Part shown: positions 7,722-14,887 of the stretch, one piece after another | How the letters are laid out: each line of letters begins with the position of its first letter | Numbering within the stretch: position 1 is the stretch's first letter | Source of the DNA: an uncultured bacterium | GTDB lineage: Bacteria > Vulcanimicrobiota > Xenobia > Xenobiales > Xenobiaceae | NCBI GenBank assembly: GCA_934621605.1 | Contig: CAKTUZ010000025.1 | Span: 1 to 39,724 of the forward strand | Direction of reading: 5' to 3' | DNA length: 39,724 nucleotides | Made by a program: the position numbers and the translations under genes | Notes under the pieces: generated by a model | What the model saw: only the letters and a program-made list of their open reading frames with translations | Databases searched by the model: none | Told to the model about the DNA's origin: nothing

Positions 7722-7868
7722 AAAAACCTCCAAAGGAGATATGCTTAGATATAAAAAGAAAAATCGGCTTTTGTCTTTTGTGGAGTAAGTGGCGACTTCC
7801 TCCAAGTGAATCTAAAGAGAATATTTACGGTTTTGTTTTTGCTTTGGGTGGAAAATTTTCTTGTAAAC

Positions 7869-7904
7869 AAAAAAGCCCATTTGCTCCGGAAGAGCAATAG
7901 GGCT
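7869..7904 (-). terminator. Rho-independent terminator after tRNA-Gln
   Basis: The minus-strand hairpin (complement of 7874-7904) has arms AGCCCTATTGCTC and GGAGCAAATGGGCT and is followed by six T residues. It starts four bases after the tRNA CCA end. Confidence 0.9.
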
Positions 7905-7907
7905 TAC

Positions 7908-7983
<76 letters not shown>

Positions 7984-7997
7984 ATATTACGTGCGTG

Positions 7998-8026
7998 ATT
8001 ATACACGTGTAAACGCTTTTTGGCAA
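7998..8026 (-). promoter_or_regulatory. Sigma-70-type promoter of tRNA-Gln
   Basis: On the minus strand TTGCCA (complement of 8021-8026) and a perfect TATAAT (complement of 7998-8003) are exactly 17 bases apart. The -10 lies 14 bases upstream of the tRNA. Confidence 0.85.
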
Positions 8027-8032
8027 GGGGCA

Positions 8033-8082
8033 AAATATAAATTGCCGCAGAATTTTTTATTTAGCTGCGGCAATTTATATTT
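8033..8082 (-). terminator. Perfect 18-bp hairpin at the end of the TPR gene
   Basis: Arms 8033-8050 and 8065-8082 are perfectly complementary over 18 bp (core ATTGCCGCAG/CTGCGGCAAT with A/T-rich flanks) around a 14-base A/T loop. The stem overlaps the stop codon of the upstream minus-strand gene. A short T run follows on the minus strand within the stem base, so it probably terminates the long minus-strand cluster just before the tRNA-Gln promoter. Confidence 0.8.
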
Positions 8083-9952
8083 AGTAGGATGTTAGTTCTT
8101 CTTCCGAATTTACTGGCGGAGCCGAGGTAGGGAGCTTCTCTTCCGGGTCGCTATCTATAGGCAGTCCAATTTCTTTGAGTTTGCGCAAGAAGTACAAATC
8201 ATTTACTGTGGTATAACATTCTTTTAAGTTGTTTAAGATATGAGTTGCGATCGGCGAAGGCCCTTGCATTATTACAATTTCGCTTAAAAAGCGCAAAATC
8301 GATAAATTGTGTGGATGATCGCGCATAGTTCTGAAAAGGTCGATGATCACAGGGTTAAAATCTTCCTGAGTATGTTGAGGATTCACATAGACCAGTCCTG
8401 TCTTCAGTAAATGATATTCTGCAGAGCCGAAACTGCGCGGCTGAGCTAAGGTGGCAAACAATTTATCTATTGGCACTAGTGGCCCTTCTATATGGTTGGC
8501 TTCTTCGTAGTCGGCCAAAGATTTGAGGGCTTGAGCCAAATATTCTTGAGCTTCTTTAGGCTTTTTTAGGGCTTGTGCAGCTAAATAAGCTCTGCTTTGC
8601 CACCAAGCTTCTTCCAGAGGAGAATCATAAGTATCTTGACGTATAGTGCGTCGGGCCAGAGCCAAGGCGTCATCGGCTTGATCTAAATCCATATGCAATT
8701 GCCAAATAGCTCTTTCAACACTATTAAAATCGGACAGATGAAGTATGGATAAATTTAAAATCAAAGCAGCTAAAGTTGATTGAGAGCTGTCGTCTTCGAT
8801 TTCTGTACCGGAAAGCTCAGTTATCTCTTCAATAGGTTGCCAGGAGAGTTTTTCAGCTCTTTCCAAGTACAGTAGGGCTTGACGTTTTTTACCGGCGCAT
8901 ATGCAAGCATCGGCGGCCAAAATTTGCATATATTTTATATCATGATAGGCATTGGCAGCGTCTTTCAAATTTTTTAAGTGCAAGTCCAAAATGGCTGGAT
9001 CCGGATCGTACTGATCTTGCTCATAGAGGCTGGTAATATAAGAAACGACGCTAATGCAAGCTTTAACTCCATCTGTATACCATAAAGGTAAATCGCTTTC
9101 TTTATGCTTACTCAGTTCGTTTAGACATTGTAGAGCCTTTATTGGTTTATGATTGGCTAAAAATATTAAAGAAGCTTTCAAGACAAGATATGGAGTGTAA
9201 ATATCGACTGTGTTTATTTTAGCCAATAAAATTGCTGCTGCTGTACCTTCGCCTAAAGCTTGTTTAAAGTAAGCTCTGCTGAAGATTAAATCAACTTCAG
9301 TACAGCGTTGTAAAGAATAATCTGCTACTTCTTTGGCGCATTGTTGCAAGCAAATAGAGGCCGCTCTGTCAGCGCCGGCAATTTCCAAAGTTTTGGCTAA
9401 GGCAATGGAAGTGCTCACTCTTCGATCGGCATATTTAGCCGTGTCGGGCATCTTTACTAAAGCATCGCGTCCCATTAAAGCTGAAGAGCAAATATCGAAG
9501 TCACGAGTAACCATACAACCAATACTGCAAAGCAACCAAGAGGGATCGCGACGCATGGCTCTCTCTATACACTGTTTGGCTAATTGAGGATCACTGCGTT
9601 TTTTGATACCTACTGCGAAAATATTAGCAAAATGGGATTGGGGTTGGAACTTTAAATAAATATCGGCGATCTTATTGAAGAAAGAGCGCAAATTGCGTAC
9701 ACTTTGGGCCGATTCAACGTCTCCTAGGTTAATGGCGGCACTGATTAAAGTTTGGTTATAAGCCAAAAAGCGCGGCGCTGCTTCTATAGTGCGTTGAAAG
9801 CAATTTTGAGCTTGCTCCAAATCGCCTTCTTTTACCAAATCGCTAAATACGTAATTTATGCGTCGCATAAGCAACACTTTTAGATATATCCAAGCGAAAA
9901 ACAAAACAACGATAAGAACTATAACAGCAACTGCAATAAGAAGAATCTTCAT
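8081..9952 (-). CDS. Membrane-anchored TPR-type protein of unknown function
   Basis: A 623-residue protein with an N-terminal membrane helix (about residues 2-28, MKILLIAVAVIVLIVVLFFAW onward), a basic Arg-Arg stop, then a long alpha-helical cytosolic region. Degenerate tetratricopeptide-like pairs are scattered through it, e.g. GDLEQAQNCFQRTIEAAP near 50-67, AKQCIERAMRRDP, KALQCLNELSKH and QALLYLERAEKLSW. The layout resembles LapB/YciM-like assembly proteins, but the rubredoxin-type cysteines of LapB are absent. The ATG at 9952 is preferred over an upstream TTG at 9973; neither has a good ribosome-binding site. It is the last gene of the kinase/FHA/CofD/YfhO cluster, 172 bases after the lipoprotein gene, and may be separately transcribed. 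Confidence 0.75.
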   Translation of the reverse strand: MKILLIAVAVIVLIVVLFFAWIYLKVLLMRRINYVFSDLVKEGDLEQAQNCFQRTIEAAPRFLAYNQTLISAAINLGDVESAQSVRNLRSFFNKIADIYLKFQPQSHFANIFAVGIKKRSDPQLAKQCIERAMRRDPSWLLCSIGCMVTRDFDICSSALMGRDALVKMPDTAKYADRRVSTSIALAKTLEIAGADRAASICLQQCAKEVADYSLQRCTEVDLIFSRAYFKQALGEGTAAAILLAKINTVDIYTPYLVLKASLIFLANHKPIKALQCLNELSKHKESDLPLWYTDGVKACISVVSYITSLYEQDQYDPDPAILDLHLKNLKDAANAYHDIKYMQILAADACICAGKKRQALLYLERAEKLSWQPIEEITELSGTEIEDDSSQSTLAALILNLSILHLSDFNSVERAIWQLHMDLDQADDALALARRTIRQDTYDSPLEEAWWQSRAYLAAQALKKPKEAQEYLAQALKSLADYEEANHIEGPLVPIDKLFATLAQPRSFGSAEYHLLKTGLVYVNPQHTQEDFNPVIIDLFRTMRDHPHNLSILRFLSEIVIMQGPSPIATHILNNLKECYTTVNDLYFLRKLKEIGLPIDSDPEEKLPTSAPPVNSEEELTSY

Positions 9953-10034
9953 AAAATCAGTAAAAAACAACAATAATGGCAGAAATACATCCGCCTCTCA
10001 TGATACTAACAAAAAAAATAACTGTAAAGAGGAA

Positions 10035-10070
10035 GGCCCGGTCGGTAGCTTTATGGCTGAGTGTCGGGCC
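10035..10070 (-). terminator. Weak hairpin after the lipoprotein gene
   Basis: GGCCCG (10035-10040) and CGGGCC (10065-10070) pair across a 24-base interval that can form additional pairs. On the minus strand it lies 55 bases after the lipoprotein stop. No T run follows immediately, so termination is uncertain and partial read-through into the TPR gene is likely. Confidence 0.4.
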
Positions 10071-10124
10071 ATCACACAAAAAATAGCCGTATTTTTGTCA
10101 AAAACGAACTGTCTATCGAAAAAG

Positions 10125-10694
10125 TTATTTAGAATTGGCAGTGGGTGAGGCTGGAGTTTCTTCCTGAGCGGGTGGCTGATTGGCGGCAGTCGGAGCCTGA
10201 CCTTGAGGTGGAGTAGATTGAGTAACTGGGGCTTGCTCTTGAGTGGGCTGAGGATGAGCCTGTATTTCTGTTTCCGGCAGAGTGTCTATCGCTTTAAGTA
10301 CTTCTTCCAAAGAAGAGTCCAGACCGGTAAGGGAAGGTATCTCGGGAATAACTTTTTGGGCAATTTCCAGAGAGTCGCGGACAGCTTGCGACTTTTGTTC
10401 TTTTGTGGTGGCCATATCGCTTATAGCTGACATAGTATTGTCAAAGCTTTTTTTGAGTGTGTCAAGTTTGGATTTGTCGACATTTTGCTGATCGTAGGTA
10501 CGGTCGACACATTGGATACAGTAGCCCATAGCTTCGGTGGCGGCATTGCGGGGTGCCCTGGGATCACCTTGATTGTCGGCTTGGGTAGTGGCTGCCGGAG
10601 CGGTTCCAGAATTTTGTGGTTGGTTGGTAGTTTGGGTTGAACAGGCGACTGAAGTAAGGGTCAATAATAATATAATGGGCAACCATTTTTTCAT
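10125..10694 (-). CDS. Putative lipoprotein with Pro/Gln/Thr-rich tail
   Basis: A 189-residue exported lipoprotein without a recognised domain. MKKWLPIILLLTLTSVACS is a type II signal peptide with lipobox TSVAC, giving Cys18 as the lipidated residue. A Thr/Gln/Pro linker follows (about 19-48). A short helical core (about 50-140) has a CIQC pair near residue 59-62, and the C-terminus is a low-complexity Pro/Gln/Ala tail from about 145. The core could be a small four-helix or coiled-coil module. AGGAAAGGAAA lies upstream of the ATG, and the gene is 54 bases downstream of the YfhO-type gene, so it is probably in the same transcript. Confidence 0.8.
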   Translation of the reverse strand: MKKWLPIILLLTLTSVACSTQTTNQPQNSGTAPAATTQADNQGDPRAPRNAATEAMGYCIQCVDRTYDQQNVDKSKLDTLKKSFDNTMSAISDMATTKEQKSQAVRDSLEIAQKVIPEIPSLTGLDSSLEEVLKAIDTLPETEIQAHPQPTQEQAPVTQSTPPQGQAPTAANQPPAQEETPASPTANSK

Positions 10695-10748
10695 AATAAG
10701 AATTTCCTTTCCTTTTGTACGTAGGCATTTATAGCGGCAAACTTCGAA

Positions 10749-13136
10749 CTAGCTCATGGTTTTCTTGCTGTCGCTATTAGGGAATAACCTACAGAATAGC
10801 GTAATTTGCCAAGCCAATGCAATAAGGCCGATTAAACTTCCCAGACAACCCCAATAAAAAGTTTGTGGCACAAACTTAAATTTTACTGTATGACGTCCCG
10901 GAGGAATCAGGCAGCCCATAAAGGCTAGGTTGGCTCGGGAAATCTTTATATTCTTTCCGTCAAGAGTTGCTTGCCAGGATGGATAGCGATTTTCCGTAAA
11001 AAACAGCGCTCGATTTTGGTTGATATTTATATCTAGCTCTAACTCCAAGGGTGAGTCCTTAACAATGTGACAATATTCGTTCTCTTGTAAAGGGATATCC
11101 GCTGTTTGGGGGGCGTCGGATTGCGAAGATAATGCGTAAAATTGGGGACGCAGCTCGCTGTCTTCGTGCAATGCTACAAAATCGCCATGTTCCAGCCTGT
11201 GTTCGTATTCGACCAAGAAAGCGTAAGTCGGCATACTGGGTACGTCTTGGACATATGAAGAAGCCAAGTAGGCGCGGGGTTTAGGTTCATTGATTTTGTA
11301 TACGCGTAAAGGATCGGTTAACCCCGGCAGTTCTGTTTCTCCCACTTCTTCGTAAGGGGTAAGAGCATTGACGTCAACCACTACCTCAAATCCTAAGAGA
11401 TGGCTGACATTTTGTAACTTGTAAAGAAGCCGACTTTTGCGATCCAGAACGATAAGTTTTTGCCCATCTTTGGTACCCAAACCTAAAGAACGTATCGAAT
11501 CGTTTTGCAGTGTATCATAATCAGTAAGGCACATGCCGCCTTCAAAAATAGTTCGGTTAATATTTTGCTTTATGTTCCAAAAAACAGCTGAATCGGGAGA
11601 TAGCGAGTGAAATAGCGAGATTATGGCCGCTTGGCAATTTTTCCAGCCACGGGTTTGTACCAGGGAGGCCCAGTGATTTTGGACAGTGGGTGTAGCCAGA
11701 CGAGAAGCTTGGGCACACATCTCGGCTGTGAGAGGACGGTTAAATATCGAAGTCGGCCAATAGGCAACATAAGTATTGGTTGTCCAGTAAAAATTGGCCC
11801 AAACCGCAATCAGCAGTGCGGCGGAAGCAAAGTCGCGCCAGCGTGTGGGCCACTTCTGTGGCCAACTGTTAAGTAAAGCTTCAAAACCGCAGCCCAACCA
11901 CAGGGCAGCCATAATGCCAAAGGGTATTAAAAAACGCGCCGGAAAGCGAAATAGGTTGAAGCCGGGGCACAGCTTCCAGGGCAGCCAATATAAATAACCC
12001 TGAGGGCCCATAGCCAATACTAAAAAGATAATGGCTGCAACAGCTATTTCCCAAGGCAAATAGCGGCGGCGTAGCAGGGCGTAGGGCATAAAGAACAAGG
12101 CTGCCCAGCCTAAGTAGGGCATAGATTCCCAGAAGACACCCTCAGTTATAACATTGCGCTTTAATTCGGAAGCGTCGGATATGGCGGCCGGATTGCCTAG
12201 CATAAAAGGATTAAGAAATAACTTAAAATGTTCCGTAGTGAAGGGGAACATTTTAAGTGAATCCCAGGTATATACGTGGCCGCGACTCGATTGGGCTGCC
12301 AACTCAGCGGTAGGCAAAAGTTGTAAGCCGCTGAGGATAAGGCTAATTAAAGCGCTTAAAATCAAAGCTTTGGCTATAGGCCAAGCAACTTGTATGAAGT
12401 TCCGGCGCGTGACCGTTAAGTGCTTAAGCCAGAGCAAAATTGCGTAAGTCAAGGCACCAAGGCCGCAAACACAGGTTGCGTGAGGATGGCCGGCCAAAAT
12501 TTGAATAGTCCAACATAGAGTTAAAAGTATGAGGCCGCCTCGGTAGATCCAAGAAGCTTGTTTGGTAGTGGAGGCGGCAGAGACTGTGTTGTCGGTAGTG
12601 GGAGCGTAAGTGCAAATAAGCTTGATTGCGCTAAAAGAGAGCGGTAGCCAAACGGCTACCTGGAGCATATTTAAATGTTTGAGCCTAAATACGAGGATAG
12701 GGCTAAAAGCGGCCGTTAAAGCCGTCAAAGCGCTGGCGAAACGAGAAAGTCCGTGGACGCGTCCCAGTATATAGCCGCCAAAAGCAGCCCAGGCCAAAGC
12801 TGAAATGATACTTAAATTGGAGGCCCAGGCTACGGAGAATAATAGAAAGAGGGGCAGCGTGGTAGGATAAAAAACTCCGGCTTGACCTTCGGCCAGAAGT
12901 GGAAAACCACAGCCGATTTGTGGACTCCAAAAAGGCAAGTTGCCCTCTTTGACGGCTTGAGCAGCCAAAAAGCGTAGAGGCAGATTCATATCCAGCAAAT
13001 CGGAACCTGTATAGTCGCCGACATAGATAAGACTGGAACTAAGCCACGCCGGAGCAAAAAGTAAGGCTGAAGCTGCCAATGAAAGCAATAGAGCTAGTCC
13101 GTATTCGAGTAGATATGGCTTCAGTTTAGTATACAT
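10749..13136 (-). CDS. YfhO-family multi-spanning membrane protein
   Basis: A 795-residue integral membrane protein of the YfhO family, a GT-C-fold group. Bacillus YfhO is linked to glycosylation of lipoteichoic acid. The first helix is followed by an extracytoplasmic acidic loop (GDYTGSDLLDMNLPLRFLA, about 41-59) and NLPFWSPQIGCGFPLLAEGQ, the conserved substrate-loop pattern. About ten to twelve further hydrophobic segments run to about 440. A large extracellular region (about 450-760) ends in the typical beta module with ENRYPSWQATLDG and PPGRHTVKFKFVP, and a final helix anchors the C-terminus. It overlaps the CofD-type gene by 11 bases, indicating translational coupling. Transfer of a lipid-linked sugar to an envelope polymer is the family-based guess; the acceptor is unknown. 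Confidence 0.85.
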   Translation of the reverse strand: MYTKLKPYLLEYGLALLLSLAASALLFAPAWLSSSLIYVGDYTGSDLLDMNLPLRFLAAQAVKEGNLPFWSPQIGCGFPLLAEGQAGVFYPTTLPLFLLFSVAWASNLSIISALAWAAFGGYILGRVHGLSRFASALTALTAAFSPILVFRLKHLNMLQVAVWLPLSFSAIKLICTYAPTTDNTVSAASTTKQASWIYRGGLILLTLCWTIQILAGHPHATCVCGLGALTYAILLWLKHLTVTRRNFIQVAWPIAKALILSALISLILSGLQLLPTAELAAQSSRGHVYTWDSLKMFPFTTEHFKLFLNPFMLGNPAAISDASELKRNVITEGVFWESMPYLGWAALFFMPYALLRRRYLPWEIAVAAIIFLVLAMGPQGYLYWLPWKLCPGFNLFRFPARFLIPFGIMAALWLGCGFEALLNSWPQKWPTRWRDFASAALLIAVWANFYWTTNTYVAYWPTSIFNRPLTAEMCAQASRLATPTVQNHWASLVQTRGWKNCQAAIISLFHSLSPDSAVFWNIKQNINRTIFEGGMCLTDYDTLQNDSIRSLGLGTKDGQKLIVLDRKSRLLYKLQNVSHLLGFEVVVDVNALTPYEEVGETELPGLTDPLRVYKINEPKPRAYLASSYVQDVPSMPTYAFLVEYEHRLEHGDFVALHEDSELRPQFYALSSQSDAPQTADIPLQENEYCHIVKDSPLELELDININQNRALFFTENRYPSWQATLDGKNIKISRANLAFMGCLIPPGRHTVKFKFVPQTFYWGCLGSLIGLIALAWQITLFCRLFPNSDSKKTMS

Positions 13137-14187
13137 GGGCCGACAATTCCTTGAGGATTGAGGCGGCTAAGGCTTGGCGCCGCGCCGCCGAGGATAATTC
13201 CAGATTGGCAAAAACACTGTTTATATGCATATTGAGAAGCGGCGCTTGTAAGTGTGCGTCTTGTGGATCTAGGAAGAATTTGTCAATCAAGTCTGAGTAA
13301 AGTTCGGCTAATCCCAAGGCGGAAACAGGCAGCCGGGCCGCTTGTAACATGGCACTTAGTGGCCCTTTAAAGGCTCGATTGCCTACCAGAGGGCTGACGG
13401 CAATTTTGCAAGCCAGACTTTTTTTTATAGCTTGCCTGACGTTGGGCAAATTTAAAATGGGCAGTAAACTAACGAAAGGATTGGAAGGAGCTAGCACTAT
13501 AAGTTCGGCTTCGGAAATAAGATTTAAGAGACCGGGCAAAGGTTGGGCTGCATTTAGGCCACGATAGCTAAAACTTAGGGCTGGAGCTTGGGCTTTGCCT
13601 TTAACAAAATACTCTTGGAAAGGTAAGTTGCCTTGTGGGGTATTTACATAAGTGGAGATATTTTCCAAAGACATAGGCCATAGACAGGGAGCTAAGCCTA
13701 ACCCCAAACAGAGACGGCGACTTATTTGGGCCGGATTGAGACCCTGCCTCAGCCAATAAGTTCTTTGCAAGCTTAAGGCCAGATCGGCATCGCCTACGTT
13801 AAACCAAGTGGGATTTTCCGGCCAGCGTTTGAGCATATCTAAAGCTGACCAAGTGTCGCCTTTAAGGCCCCAGCCTTGTTTTTCATTATTTAGTTCTGCT
13901 AGGGTATAAAGATTTGTATCTAGATCGGGACATATTTTTAGGCCCATCCATTGGAGATCATCGCCGGTGTTGATAATAACATGTAGCGGCAAAGACGAAC
14001 TATAGACCGGAACGGCTTCGGTAGACTCATCGGCTGCTAGGTGGAGTTGTGTGCAAGGGGCAGCTTTGTAATATATATTGTAGAAGCCATGAACTAAGCG
14101 GGCTCCACCTACGCCGCCAGCTAAAATTAGTGTGCGCGGCAACCGAGCGGAGGCAAAAGGCTGAGCGTAAGTTTCCGAAGTGGACAA
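13126..14187 (-). CDS. cofD: CofD-type 2-phospho-L-lactate transferase (F420-pathway family)
   Basis: A 353-residue protein of the CofD family, which joins a lactyl- or enolpyruvyl-diphospho nucleoside to the deazaflavin Fo in coenzyme F420 synthesis. Motifs in order: LAGGVGGARLVHGF near 20, INTGDDLQWMGLKICPDLDT near 75-95, GWGLKGDTW, FNVGDADLALSLQRTYWLRQG, ISTYVNTPQGNLPFQEYFV, LAPSNPFVSLLPIL, and AVSPLVGNRAFKGPLSAML. It is CofD-like rather than the YvcK/MgfK paralogue of Bacillota, which has GGGTGLS and VADDGGSSG. The start is TTG 14187, six bases after the FHA stop; no ATG lies before the first motif, and the ribosome-binding site is weak. About 20 residues precede the fold. No other F420 gene is in the window, so the product is uncertain. 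Confidence 0.85.
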   Translation of the reverse strand: MSTSETYAQPFASARLPRTLILAGGVGGARLVHGFYNIYYKAAPCTQLHLAADESTEAVPVYSSSLPLHVIINTGDDLQWMGLKICPDLDTNLYTLAELNNEKQGWGLKGDTWSALDMLKRWPENPTWFNVGDADLALSLQRTYWLRQGLNPAQISRRLCLGLGLAPCLWPMSLENISTYVNTPQGNLPFQEYFVKGKAQAPALSFSYRGLNAAQPLPGLLNLISEAELIVLAPSNPFVSLLPILNLPNVRQAIKKSLACKIAVSPLVGNRAFKGPLSAMLQAARLPVSALGLAELYSDLIDKFFLDPQDAHLQAPLLNMHINSVFANLELSSAARRQALAASILKELSAHVY

Positions 14188-14193
14188 TTTCTT

Positions 14194-14880
14194 TTATGGC
14201 TCCATGTCTGAGTGATCGCGAGGATTCCAAACTTGGGTACTGGGATGGCCGACCGGAATAGTAGGGATAGTATGCACTTCTGTATCCAAGCCGAGACTTT
14301 GGGGATCTATAGGTTGCATATTGGATACAGGTTCGGGACCATTCTGGGGAACCGGACGGCGCGGCCCTTCAAAAGTGAGGTTTACGTCTCCCAAAGTGAT
14401 CACGTCGCCTTCAGCTAAGAGCACTTCGTCAACGCGTTGTCCATTTACAAAAGTGCCGTTGCTGCTGCCTAAGTCGCGCACACGCCAACCTTGGGCCGAA
14501 CGCACTACTTCGGCATGACGGCGAGAAATAGAATCATTACACAGAAGAATATCTGAAGAAATGTCGCGCCCGATGATAATTTGTTCCTTATTTACCGGAT
14601 AAGGAGAGCGAGCTACCACTCCGGCCGGCTTTAGCCAAGCCCACTGCTGTTGCAAAGAAGGATCTGGCTCGCTGGTTTCGTCGGCTATTTTCTTTAACTT
14701 ATGGGAGACAGCGTAAAAAATTACCGTTCCCAGCAGAGCCACAAACAGCGATAATATAATAATGACCAACATACTGTGCGGCAAGTTTAAAGCTTGAGCC
14801 AAACTCGGCGCAATGATCAAACCGAAGGCCAGGCTTGTCATAAAAGCAACCAGACAGTAGAGAATGTACTTAAAAACCAT
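14194..14880 (-). CDS. Membrane protein with FHA domain
   Basis: A 228-residue protein with two N-terminal membrane helices (about 3-30 and 37-62) and a cytosolic forkhead-associated domain at about 95-170. The FHA signature is complete: IIIGRDISSDILL, SISRRHAEV and LGSSNGTFVNGQRV. These are the residues that bind phosphothreonine peptides. A Pro-rich tail (about 172-228) follows. The ATG at 14880 is chosen because AAGGAG lies about ten bases upstream and it begins the membrane helix; a longer start would overlap the kinase. It follows the kinase gene by seven bases, so the natural inference is that it binds proteins phosphorylated by that kinase, or the kinase itself, at the membrane. Confidence 0.9.
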   Translation of the reverse strand: MVFKYILYCLVAFMTSLAFGLIIAPSLAQALNLPHSMLVIIILSLFVALLGTVIFYAVSHKLKKIADETSEPDPSLQQQWAWLKPAGVVARSPYPVNKEQIIIGRDISSDILLCNDSISRRHAEVVRSAQGWRVRDLGSSNGTFVNGQRVDEVLLAEGDVITLGDVNLTFEGPRRPVPQNGPEPVSNMQPIDPQSLGLDTEVHTIPTIPVGHPSTQVWNPRDHSDMEP

Positions 14881-14887
14881 CTTATAG

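Noticed and set aside
7722..7805. Longer start for the CuAO_N protein
   Set aside because: Begins at TTG and places 28 residues before a clean signal peptide; the ATG at 7721 has GGAGG at proper distance.
13126..14187. Assignment as YvcK/MgfK instead of CofD
   Set aside because: Lacks the GGGTGLS and DDGGSSG motifs and the rapZ/whiA neighbours; has the CofD-specific PDLDT, GDTW and FQEYFV motifs.
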